Notes under the pieces: generated by a model
Told to the model about the DNA's origin: nothing
What the model saw: only the letters and a program-made list of their open reading frames with translations
The model's database searches: none
Shown: positions 1 through 5,827 of the stretch, one piece after another
Layout: each line of letters begins with the position of its first letter
How positions within the stretch are numbered: the first letter of the stretch is position 1
Position numbers and translations under genes: made by a program
Assembly: GCA_003224995.1 (NCBI GenBank)
Contig: QIAI01000002.1
Span: 561 to 6,387, forward strand
Length of the DNA stretch: 5,827 nt
Reading direction: 5' to 3'
Source of the DNA: Acidobacteriota bacterium
GTDB taxonomy: Bacteria > Acidobacteriota > Terriglobia > Terriglobales > Acidobacteriaceae

Positions 1-1107
1 ACCGGGGTCGGCATACCAGAGCTCGCGGCCATCCACAGTGATGTACAGGAAAAAACCGCCTGGGACGCCACCGCGACTCGGAGGAAGCTGTTCGCCCGGA
101 TTCGCGAGGAAGAGAGAGTTGCAAAGAAGTGGTTCCCGCTTTCCTGGCTTGCACTCGGCAACAGGTACACGTCGTTCGCGGGCGCGGCGGTTGCGGTGTG
201 TGTCGCGCTGATGGTCGCAGGCGCTTACCACGTTGGCAGGCGCATGCCATCCAGTACCAACACCGCGATCGTTGCCGAAACCCGCATCCAGCAGCTCACC
301 GCAGAAGAGCAATCGGTGCAAGAGCGATTCCGGGAGCAAGATGATCAGATGCTTCGCCTGAGGGAGGAGAGCTCCCGAAACGAACAGGAAGCCTCCAGGC
401 TGAAGTCGTTGTTGCGCACGATGACGGAACGGTTCAACGATACGGCGGCTGCCAAGTCGCGGACGGATGCGCAGATCCGGGAGCTCTCGGACCAGCGCGA
501 CAGCTTGAGCCTGCAACTTCGGGAACTTGAGCAAGCCAATCAAAACATTCACCTTGAACTCGCTATGCTTCGCACGGAGCGCGACAAGGCGGTGCTGCGC
601 ACAGCATCGTTGGAGTCGAAGATCGACGAACTCACTGCGACGACGCGGGATCAGGAACGCAAAATCAAGAACGACGAGCAGTATTTGACATCGGATCGGG
701 ACATCCGGGAGTTGATGGGTGCGAGACGTTTGTACATTGCCGATGTCTACGATGTGGACAGCCGCAGCCGTACGCGCAAGTCTTTCGGACGCGTATTTTA
801 TACCCAAGGCAAGTCACTCATTTTTTACGCTTTCGATCTCGATCCCGAAGTGAAGAACGTAAACGCTTTTCAGGTTTGGGGACGCAAGGAGATGACGCCG
901 GGCACGCAAGGTCGCCCTAAGAGCCTGGGCATCCTCTATCTGGATAGCGAGTCAAATCATCGCTGGGTGATGCGGTTCGACGATGCAAAACAGCTGGAAG
1001 AAATCGACGCGGTATTCGTAACCGTTGAGCCCCACGGCGGTAGTCCCAAACCCACCAGCAAGCCGTTTCTGTACGCTCTACTTCGCAAAGAAGTCAATCA
1101 TCCCTAA
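1..1107 (+). CDS. RskA-like anti-sigma factor domain protein with long coiled coil (5' end missing)
   Basis: The reading frame is open from the first base, so the gene begins left of the window; 368 codons and a TAA stop are visible. The GTG at 196 lies inside the membrane segment and is unlikely to be the start. Visible residues about 1-50 are charged and probably cytoplasmic. Residues about 54-75 form one transmembrane helix (core FAGAAVAVCVALMVAGAY) followed by arginines. Residues about 95-232 are rich in Glu, Gln, Arg and Leu with heptad-like spacing, as in a coiled coil. Residues about 243-368 resemble the anti-sigma-K factor C-terminal domain (PF10099 type): FQVWG, then SLGILYLD, then FVTVEPHGGSPKPTSKP, close to the family's VTLEPxGGSPxPT signature. 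The family binds an ECF sigma factor at its cytoplasmic N-terminus and senses the periplasm. No cysteine-based zinc-finger motif is visible in the part present, so the anti-sigma role is inferred from the C-terminus only. The C-terminal match is good; partner and signal are unknown. Confidence 0.75.
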   Translation, partial: TGVGIPELAAIHSDVQEKTAWDATATRRKLFARIREEERVAKKWFPLSWLALGNRYTSFAGAAVAVCVALMVAGAYHVGRRMPSSTNTAIVAETRIQQLTAEEQSVQERFREQDDQMLRLREESSRNEQEASRLKSLLRTMTERFNDTAAAKSRTDAQIRELSDQRDSLSLQLRELEQANQNIHLELAMLRTERDKAVLRTASLESKIDELTATTRDQERKIKNDEQYLTSDRDIRELMGARRLYIADVYDVDSRSRTRKSFGRVFYTQGKSLIFYAFDLDPEVKNVNAFQVWGRKEMTPGTQGRPKSLGILYLDSESNHRWVMRFDDAKQLEEIDAVFVTVEPHGGSPKPTSKPFLYALLRKEVNHP

Positions 1108-1110
1108 GAA

Positions 1111-1136
1111 GTGGCCTGAGTTCTTCCTCGTGCCAC
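1111..1136 (+). terminator. weak hairpin just after the anti-sigma-like gene
   Basis: Four bases after the TAA stop, GTGGC (1111-1115) pairs with GCCAC (1132-1136). An inner GAG (1118-1120) pairs with CTC (1127-1129) across a small internal loop, leaving a six-base loop. No T-run follows, so it is not a classical intrinsic terminator. It could end the upstream transcript or protect its 3' end, or be chance. The rest of the gap up to 1331 shows no gene and no convincing promoter. Confidence 0.3.
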
Positions 1137-1321
1137 CCCGGCTACCAGTCTGTTTCGAGTTCAATAGCTCGTAGCTGCGCAACTTCCTACAGCTTTTCTA
1201 TTGGTACAAATCCTTTTCACGGCTCGTACTTGCTATCAGTAGCTCTCTGGGTGGGGTCTTTTCCGCGAACTGTATTCCACAGGTCGAAGTTTGCTTCGCT
1301 CATTTCCGCCGCGAAGGCGCT

Positions 1322-1330
1322 GGGGGTAGG
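1322..1330 (+). promoter_or_regulatory. ribosome-binding region that decides the receptor start
   Basis: The purine-rich GGGGGTAGG lies directly before the ATG at 1332; the GGGGG part sits five bases from the start codon and can pair with the 16S 3' end. This, together with the signal peptide that begins at this ATG, favours 1332 over the in-frame TTG at 1230. The AGG part alone is too close to the ATG to act as the site. Confidence 0.5.
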
Positions 1331-1331
1331 T

Positions 1332-4300
1332 ATGTTCTCTGTTCTGTGCCGTCTCTCCACGAAGATTGGAATTTCGTTAGCTCTCCTGCTTTTGTGCTCA
1401 ACCTTGGCGCTTGGGCAGAGCACCTACGGCTCGATTACTGGATCGGTCACGGATCCATCGGGCGCGGCCATCGCTGGCGCCAGCGTGACCTTGACCAACG
1501 TGGGTACGTCGGAGACACGCACGCAACCAACGAATGCTGACGGACAGTACTCCTTCGTAAATCTGATCCCCGGCGAGTACAAGATTGACGTCGAGAAACA
1601 GGGCTTCAAACATTCCTCGATTCCGAGCGTCGCCGTGCAGGTCAACCAAGCCTCAAGGATCGACGTGAGTTTGCCCGTTGGCCAAGTCAGTGAGACGGTC
1701 GAAGTCACCTCGGAGATCCCGCTGCTGCAGTCCGAGACCTCTTCGCTCGGGCAAGTAGTGGAACAGCGAAAGGCCAACGAACTGCCCCTGAATGGCCGCA
1801 ACATTTTTAATTTGATCACCATCTCTCCGGCCGCCATCGCCCAGGGCGGCTCGGGTGGAACCCCTGTGGGCCAAAACCCTTTCAGTTGGGGAAACTACCA
1901 GGTCGGAGGATCTTTCGCGAACGAGAGCGCCGAGTACCTGGACGGGCAGCCGCTGAATATTGGCTATATCAACCTGCCCATTGTCATTCCAACTCAGGAT
2001 TCGGTTGGTGAATTCAAAGTTCAGTACAACAACCTGGGCGCGGATTGGGGCAAGTTTTCCGGAGGCGTCGTCAATCTGAGCACCAAGCCCGGCACCAATT
2101 CTTTTCATGGCGAAGCTCATGAGTTCCTCCGCAACAAGGTTTTGAATTCAAACGATTTCTTCCTGAAGGAACAACAATTGTCGTCCGGCCTAAAGAATCA
2201 ACCACCTCCGTACGTGCAGAACCAATACGGAGTTTCCGCTGGTGGCCCGATCGTGAAAGATAAAACTTTCTTTTTTGGGAGCTGGGAACAATTCCGGCTG
2301 CGAACCGGAAAAGTCATAACCACCACGGTTCCCCTCACGGCCTTCCGTCAGGGTGATTTCTCCGCTCTGCTGGCGCAGGGAACGCAACTCTATGATCCCT
2401 ATACCGTGGATCCGGCCGGCAATCGCAAGCCGTACCCAAACAACCAGATACCAGTGGCAGAGTTCAACCAGGCGGCCACCGTGATGTGGGACAAGTATTT
2501 TGTGCCGCCTACATCGCCCGGCGCGATCACCGATAACTTCACCTCCGCGAGCAGTTCCGGTGGGAACACAAATGAATTTGTAGTCCGGGGCGATCAAAAC
2601 CTCACCAGCAACCTGCGGATGTTCGGACGGTTTACCTACTTTGGCTTGCTCGACCTGCCCACGAATCCGTTCGGCACTGGTCTTTGCCAGGATCGCTGTT
2701 CGGAGAGCTACCACTCCAAGTTGCTGGCGGTCGATCTTAACTGGTCGGTTTCTCCCACCACGATCTTCGACATTAACTTATCAGGCAGCCGATTTGTTTA
2801 CGCCCGCGCACCCATTCTTTCAGCCTACGACCTTACGCAACTGGGTTGGCCTGCCAGCTACAATACGCCGCCTCCGGTGATGCGAACGCCGCCCACGCCT
2901 GCGTTCCCGTTTAACAATGACATTGGCAAGTCGCAGGGGAACAGCGCCATCGGCGACCACAATACACAGTACAACGTCACGCCGGCGCTTACCATGATTC
3001 GCGGCAAGCACACTTTCCAGGTGGGTGGGCAATACGAATTGGGCTTGGACAATTACTTCCAAACCAACATTGCCAGCGGAGCATTTGCGTTCAGCGGAAG
3101 TTGGACTACCGCCAACCCAACCGCCTCAGTTGCCGTGGGAGGCTTTCCGTTTGCCGACTTCCTATTAGGGCTTTCGCAGAATCAGGGTAGCTTCGTCAAT
3201 CAGACGGAAGGTGTGGCCCAGGTTCCCGCGCAGACCGCGGGACGTCAAACCTATCGCGCCTTCTATTTCAACGACACATGGCGAGTCACGAACAAATTGA
3301 CGCTGAATCTTGGCCTGCGTTATGAATTGCAGGGAGGGTGGTCTGACCGTTACAACCGCCTCACCTTCTTTGATCCCACCGTGGTGAACCGGGCCGTGAC
3401 GGGATGCGGGGGTACACCGGGTTCACTGTGCTTTGGCGACGCGCTGCTTGTCAAAACCCCTCCCAACACCAGCCGCAACAACCTGCCGTTGGACAAGAAG
3501 CAATTCTCCCCACGACTCGGGTTCGCCTATAGCTTGAACCCGAAGACGGTGATTCGCGGTGGATATGGAGTGTTCTGGATCCCGAACTATGTTTCTTTCG
3601 GGCTGAATCCTGACAACGATGTGGTGAACCTTGCGACTACGCCGTTCACCGCTAGCCGTGACGCTGGCCTCACTCCGTTCAGTACGCTGAACTCCACGGG
3701 ATGTTCGTTGCCAGCGAGCAGTAACAATACGTTTGCTAGTTTCACCTGCACGGAAGCGAACCAGGGTCCTTTTGGGCCTGGCGGAATCCTTGCACCTCCG
3801 GGGCGAAGTGGAAATACATCGGCAATCGTGGCTGCCTCCGGATCGCCGACGCTGGCTCCTTACCTTGACCCCAAGCCGGGATACGTTCAACAGTACAATC
3901 TCAATATTCAGCGGCAACTGCCCTGGAATATATTCCTCGACGTGGCATACGCCGGTTCCCATGGCGTGCATTTGCCGCAGTACTCCACCCATCTGGACCA
4001 AATTGGAGACTCATTTGTCACGCAAGCCGCAGCCCAGGCTGCCGCTGGCCAGACACCCGCGATTGCAACCCAAATACCTAACCCGATGTTCGGAACCAGC
4101 GGAAACGCCACCATAGGCGGCCCCAACATCGTGGCAGGTCAACTGGACCGGCCGTATCCTCAATACACCGATTTGAACCTGGCCGGGTATGGCTGCTGCG
4201 GCAGCACGTATAACTCGCTGCAGGTGTCGGGCACAAGAAGGTTCGCGGGCGGTGGAACTTTATTGGTCGCTTACACCAATGCCAAGCTGCTCACGAATAC

Positions 4301-5018
4301 CGATACGTTGACGAGCTGGCTGGAGAACGGGACCACTGGCGGCGTCGGACAGGTCCAGGATTGGAACAACCTCAACGGAGAGCGTTCGCTCTCATCGCAG
4401 GATGTCTCGCAACGCTTGGTCGTGAGCTACGTCCTTGACCTGCCTTTCGGTCATGGAAGGAAGTATTTCGGAGATGCAAGTGGAGTGACCGGCAAGGTGG
4501 TCTCCGGATGGGGCATTGATGGAGTCACAACGTTCCAGCGAGGTTTCCCTCTGAAAGTTGCCTGGGGCGGGGCTGGAACCCCTCTGGAGGCGGCCAATCT
4601 CGGGGTTTCGAACGTCCGTCCAAACGTGGTCGCCGGATGTAAGAAATCGGCTCAACCCAGCGGGTTAAATGCCCGGCTGAACCAGTGGTTCAATACGAGT
4701 TGCTTCGATGCGCCGCCAGCTTGGGGATTTGGCAGTGAGTCCCGCGTCGATTCAACCATTCGCAGTAATGGCATCAACAACTTTGATTTCGCCCTCTTTA
4801 AGAGAACCAATTTTGGGGAGCGGGCGGGCCTCGAATTCCGAACCGAGTTCTTCAACTTGTTTAATCACCCGCAGTTTGGTTTTCCCGGACAGAATTTCAA
4901 TCCGACGACCGACCCAGTCACAGGTACAGTCGACAAATCCGCAAACGGCTTTGGAAAGGTGACCTCGCAGGCCAATAACCCTCGATTGATTCAGTTCGCA
5001 TTGAAGTTCATATTCTGA
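1332..5018 (+). CDS. TonB-dependent receptor, Oar-like, with carboxypeptidase-regulatory-like N-terminal domain
   Basis: This is a complete 1228-residue outer-membrane protein. Residues 1-28 are a signal peptide (basic Arg/Lys region, then ISLALLLLCSTLALG), probably cut before Gln29. Residues about 30-126 form a carboxypeptidase-regulatory-like beta-sandwich (PF13620 type): YGSITGSVTDPSGAAIAGA, then GQYSFVNLIPGEYKIDV. Residues about 139-260 are the TonB plug, with ELPLNGRN, EYLDGQ and GGVVNLSTKPGTNSFHGEAH. The remainder is a long beta-barrel rich in aromatic and Asn/Gly residues, including TWRVTNKLTLNLGLRYE and the terminal block FRTEFFNLFNHPQFGFP, ending in Phe (LKFIF) as outer-membrane barrels do. 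Length fits the acidobacterial family, usually about 1000-1250 residues. Such receptors use TonB-ExbBD energy to import large or scarce nutrients; the substrate cannot be read from sequence. I see no clear TonB box and no N-terminal sigma-signalling domain. The frame is uninterrupted. An in-frame TTG at 1230 would add 34 residues that bury the signal peptide, so ATG 1332 is preferred. Confidence 0.95.
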   Translation: MFSVLCRLSTKIGISLALLLLCSTLALGQSTYGSITGSVTDPSGAAIAGASVTLTNVGTSETRTQPTNADGQYSFVNLIPGEYKIDVEKQGFKHSSIPSVAVQVNQASRIDVSLPVGQVSETVEVTSEIPLLQSETSSLGQVVEQRKANELPLNGRNIFNLITISPAAIAQGGSGGTPVGQNPFSWGNYQVGGSFANESAEYLDGQPLNIGYINLPIVIPTQDSVGEFKVQYNNLGADWGKFSGGVVNLSTKPGTNSFHGEAHEFLRNKVLNSNDFFLKEQQLSSGLKNQPPPYVQNQYGVSAGGPIVKDKTFFFGSWEQFRLRTGKVITTTVPLTAFRQGDFSALLAQGTQLYDPYTVDPAGNRKPYPNNQIPVAEFNQAATVMWDKYFVPPTSPGAITDNFTSASSSGGNTNEFVVRGDQNLTSNLRMFGRFTYFGLLDLPTNPFGTGLCQDRCSESYHSKLLAVDLNWSVSPTTIFDINLSGSRFVYARAPILSAYDLTQLGWPASYNTPPPVMRTPPTPAFPFNNDIGKSQGNSAIGDHNTQYNVTPALTMIRGKHTFQVGGQYELGLDNYFQTNIASGAFAFSGSWTTANPTASVAVGGFPFADFLLGLSQNQGSFVNQTEGVAQVPAQTAGRQTYRAFYFNDTWRVTNKLTLNLGLRYELQGGWSDRYNRLTFFDPTVVNRAVTGCGGTPGSLCFGDALLVKTPPNTSRNNLPLDKKQFSPRLGFAYSLNPKTVIRGGYGVFWIPNYVSFGLNPDNDVVNLATTPFTASRDAGLTPFSTLNSTGCSLPASSNNTFASFTCTEANQGPFGPGGILAPPGRSGNTSAIVAASGSPTLAPYLDPKPGYVQQYNLNIQRQLPWNIFLDVAYAGSHGVHLPQYSTHLDQIGDSFVTQAAAQAAAGQTPAIATQIPNPMFGTSGNATIGGPNIVAGQLDRPYPQYTDLNLAGYGCCGSTYNSLQVSGTRRFAGGGTLLVAYTNAKLLTNTDTLTSWLENGTTGGVGQVQDWNNLNGERSLSSQDVSQRLVVSYVLDLPFGHGRKYFGDASGVTGKVVSGWGIDGVTTFQRGFPLKVAWGGAGTPLEAANLGVSNVRPNVVAGCKKSAQPSGLNARLNQWFNTSCFDAPPAWGFGSESRVDSTIRSNGINNFDFALFKRTNFGERAGLEFRTEFFNLFNHPQFGFPGQNFNPTTDPVTGTVDKSANGFGKVTSQANNPRLIQFALKFIF

Positions 5019-5020
5019 AC

Positions 5021-5052
5021 CTGGCGGCTCCCGACGAGTCTGGAACCGCTGG
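5021..5052 (+). terminator. hairpin directly after the receptor stop
   Basis: Beginning two bases after the TGA, CTGGCGGCTCC (5021-5031) folds onto GGAACCGCTGG (5042-5052). There are eight Watson-Crick pairs, two G-U pairs near the base and one C-A mismatch, around a ten-base loop. Position and GC content suit an RNA 3'-end structure or terminator for the receptor mRNA. No U-run follows (GATTGGGG), so factor-independent termination is uncertain. Confidence 0.4.
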
Positions 5053-5110
5053 GATTGGGGTATGTACGAAAAAGTGAACATCTAGGTTTTGGGGCGTCGG
5101 GGGATCTCAA

Positions 5111-5186
5111 CAGGCGCCTGGTACTAGCGATAGCGCGACGGTTGCCGCTATCGTTAGTACCGTTCACTGCGGCGCTCGAGCACCGC
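5111..5186. repeat. cluster of three adjacent palindromes
   Basis: Three inverted repeats lie within 76 bases: a perfect 10-base palindrome CAGGCGCCTG (5111-5120), the long hairpin at 5120-5161, and an 18-base near-palindrome GCGGCGCTCGAGCACCGC (5169-5186) with a perfect GCTCGAGC core. The first shares its last base with the hairpin. No coding frame here resembles a known protein. Such grouping is typical of REP-like elements, small non-autonomous transposons or bidirectional terminators between convergent genes; which one applies cannot be settled from a single copy. Confidence 0.6.
5120..5161. repeat. strong 16-bp inverted repeat (hairpin)
   Basis: The left arm GGTACTAGCGATAGCG (5120-5135) pairs with the right arm CGCTATCGTTAGTACC (5146-5161) around the ten-base loop CGACGGTTGC. 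Fifteen of sixteen positions are Watson-Crick and the other is a G-T (G-U in RNA) pair on the plus strand. It is the most stable fold seen in the window. It lies about 100 bases after the receptor stop and about 270 bases beyond the katG stop, and no T-run flanks it on either strand, which argues against a simple intrinsic terminator and for a REP-like or transposon-derived palindrome. Confidence 0.75.
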
Positions 5187-5231
5187 GTCTTCGATGTCCT
5201 TTCCTTCGTGCCGCATTATTTATGATGGTTG

Positions 5232-5342
5232 GCTTTGAGCCTGAGCCCGTTCAATCACTATTCCATGTTGTCGACGGTCCAGCAGAGCTGGGGACTTGGT
5301 TGCCTGGGCAATACCTGTGACCGCGCGCATGTGAAATCGATG
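5232..5342 (+). pseudogene. relic of a phosphoesterase-family (PF04185) C-terminus
   Basis: This plus-strand frame translates to SPFNHYSMLSTVQQSWGLG (5244-5300) followed by CLGNTCDRAHVKSM (to 5342). From memory of the family, this closely resembles the extreme C-terminus of phosphoesterase/acid phosphatase proteins, where an NHYSLLRTIE-like segment is followed by a GLGxLGN-like segment and a VKPM-like end. Only about 35 residues remain. A TGA at 5223-5225 closes the frame just upstream, none of the catalytic part is present in any frame of the preceding bases, and downstream the frame runs into repeat sequence. It is therefore read as a decayed fragment left by deletion or by insertion of the palindromic element upstream. 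A chance resemblance is possible because the match is short. Confidence 0.5.
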
Positions 5343-5368
5343 CACTGTCGGAAGCATATTGCCGAGCT

Positions 5369-5390
5369 CGACGGGCGAGGACGCCCGTCG
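5369..5390 (-). terminator. 9-bp perfect GC-rich hairpin downstream of katG
   Basis: CGACGGGCG (5369-5377) and CGCCCGTCG (5382-5390) are perfectly complementary around a four-base loop AGGA. In katG orientation it begins 37 bases past the stop codon, a plausible place for a transcript end, and as a DNA palindrome it would also fold in RNA from the opposite strand. No T-run follows on the minus strand, so it may instead be part of a dispersed repeat. Its right arm overlaps the first four bases of the 15-base tandem repeat. Confidence 0.5.
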
Positions 5391-5431
5391 CTCCATTTCA
5401 GGTCGCTCCATTTCAGGTCGCTCCATTTCAG
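5387..5431. repeat. three exact tandem copies of a 15-base unit
   Basis: The unit GTCGCTCCATTTCAG occurs at 5387-5401, 5402-5416 and 5417-5431 without any difference. It starts inside the right arm of the hairpin at 5369-5390 and ends across the katG stop codon. Read in the katG direction, the unit length of five codons places a TGA in the same frame in each copy (5428-5430, 5413-5415, 5398-5400). The lack of divergence suggests recent duplication by slippage. It is too short and lacks spacers, so it is not a CRISPR array. Confidence 0.95.
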
Positions 5432-5827
5432 GCTACGTCGAAGCGATCGTGGTTCATTACTTTGCTCCACGCGGCGACGAAGTCTTTCACGAACTTCTCC
5501 TTAGAATCCGCGCAGGCATAGACTTCGGCGAGCGCTCGCAGTTGGGAGTGCGAACCGAAGATCAGGTCGACGCGGGTTCCGGTCCACTTTACTTCGTTCG
5601 TCTTGCGGTCGCGCCCCTCGTACACGGTTCCGGAGCCGTTGGATTCATTCGAGGGCTGCCATTGCGTGCTCATGTCGAGCAGGTTGACGAAGAAGTCGTT
5701 GGTCAGCGTCTCGGGTTTCTTGGTGAACACGCCATGTTTGGAGTTGCCGGCGTTCGCACCCAGCACGCGCAGGCCGCCGACGAGCACCGTCATTTCGGGA
5801 GCCGTCAGCCTCAGCAGTTGCGCCCGA
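5428..5827 (-). CDS. katG: catalase-peroxidase KatG, C-terminal part (5' end beyond the right edge)
   Basis: On the minus strand the last 132 codons and a TGA stop of a heme catalase-peroxidase are visible. KatG destroys hydrogen peroxide by both catalase and peroxidase reactions in the cytoplasm. The visible stretch is the end of the second, heme-less peroxidase-like domain (PF00141 family), which supports the active N-terminal domain. Recognisable blocks are LTAPEMTVLVGGLRVLGAN, then LTNDFFVNLLDM, YEGRDRKTNEVKWTGTRVDL, FGSHSQLRALAEVYA, KFVKDFVAAWSKVM and the ending DRFDVA, which parallels the DRFDV-R ending known from mycobacterial KatG. The frame continues upstream of the ATG at 5793 to the window edge (RAQLLR before LTAPE), so that ATG is internal. 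Full-length KatG is usually about 720-750 residues, so some 600 residues lie outside. The active-site His, Arg, Trp and the Met-Tyr-Trp adduct are not in view. The gene converges on the receptor gene. The C-terminus looks intact. Confidence 0.95.
   Translation of the reverse strand, partial: RAQLLRLTAPEMTVLVGGLRVLGANAGNSKHGVFTKKPETLTNDFFVNLLDMSTQWQPSNESNGSGTVYEGRDRKTNEVKWTGTRVDLIFGSHSQLRALAEVYACADSKEKFVKDFVAAWSKVMNHDRFDVA

Noticed and set aside
196..198. GTG as the start of the first gene
   Set aside because: It falls in the middle of the transmembrane helix and the frame is open back to base 1 with plausible protein sequence, so the gene starts outside the window.
1182..1210. Possible promoter before the receptor (TGGTACAAAT as extended -10, or AACTT as an ECF-type -35)
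   Set aside because: The -10-like box has no matching -35, and the ECF-like pair lacks a good -10; too weak to annotate.
1230..1331. In-frame upstream TTG start for the receptor
   Set aside because: It would put 34 residues before the signal peptide; the ATG at 1332 has a purine-rich site before it and begins a normal signal peptide.
3423..4001. Long minus-strand frame of 192 codons inside the receptor gene
   Set aside because: It is antisense to a well-supported gene, its product is low-complexity and Arg-rich, and nothing in it is recognisable; it is a shadow of GC-rich codon use.
5154..5216. Twenty-codon minus-strand frame starting MRHEGKDIEDAVLERR
   Set aside because: It reads like protein but is very short, lacks a clear ribosome-binding site and overlaps the palindromes; I know no family it fits.
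5220..5426. Minus-strand frame with repeated MERPE units
   Set aside because: The repeat in the protein only reflects the 15-base DNA triplicate; there is no ribosome site or family resemblance, and it lies in the katG 3' region.
5387..5431. CRISPR array
   Set aside because: The 15-base units are directly adjacent with no spacers and no cas genes are present.

Overview
The window looks like Acidobacteriota chromosome, most likely a soil-type member of the Terriglobia or a related class. This is inferred from protein style, not from a marker gene. The main clue is a very large TonB-dependent outer-membrane protein of the Oar-like type (signal peptide, carboxypeptidase-regulatory-like domain, plug, barrel), a family strongly expanded in that phylum. 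Its neighbours are an RskA-like membrane protein and a catalase-peroxidase. Base composition is moderately GC-rich throughout, with no obvious compositional island.

Layout. (1) Bases 1-1107, plus strand: the 3' part of a gene for a single-pass membrane protein with a long coiled coil and a C-terminal domain resembling the anti-sigma-K factor (RskA) C-terminus; its start lies left of the window. (2) Bases 1108-1331: a 224-base gap with a weak hairpin just after the stop and a purine-rich ribosome-binding region at its end. (3) Bases 1332-5018, plus strand: a complete 1228-residue TonB-dependent receptor. (4) Bases 5019-5427: a convergent intergenic region with no intact gene but much structure. 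It holds a hairpin right after the receptor stop, a cluster of three palindromes (the main one a 16-bp stem), a short decayed piece that resembles the C-terminus of a PF04185 phosphoesterase, a 9-bp perfect hairpin, and an exact triplicate of a 15-base unit. (5) Bases 5428-5827, minus strand: the last 132 codons of katG, running off the right edge.

How the genes work together. The receptor is an outer-membrane import protein and KatG a cytoplasmic peroxide-detoxifying enzyme. The first protein is probably an inner-membrane regulator of an extracytoplasmic-function sigma factor. Nothing in the window ties the three into one pathway. The first two genes share a strand but are separated by 224 bases, and katG converges on them. 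I do not see a clear new multi-gene system. The parts most worth a second look are the palindrome cluster, the triplicated repeat that overlaps the katG stop, the phosphoesterase relic, and the unusual coiled-coil insertion in the anti-sigma-like protein.
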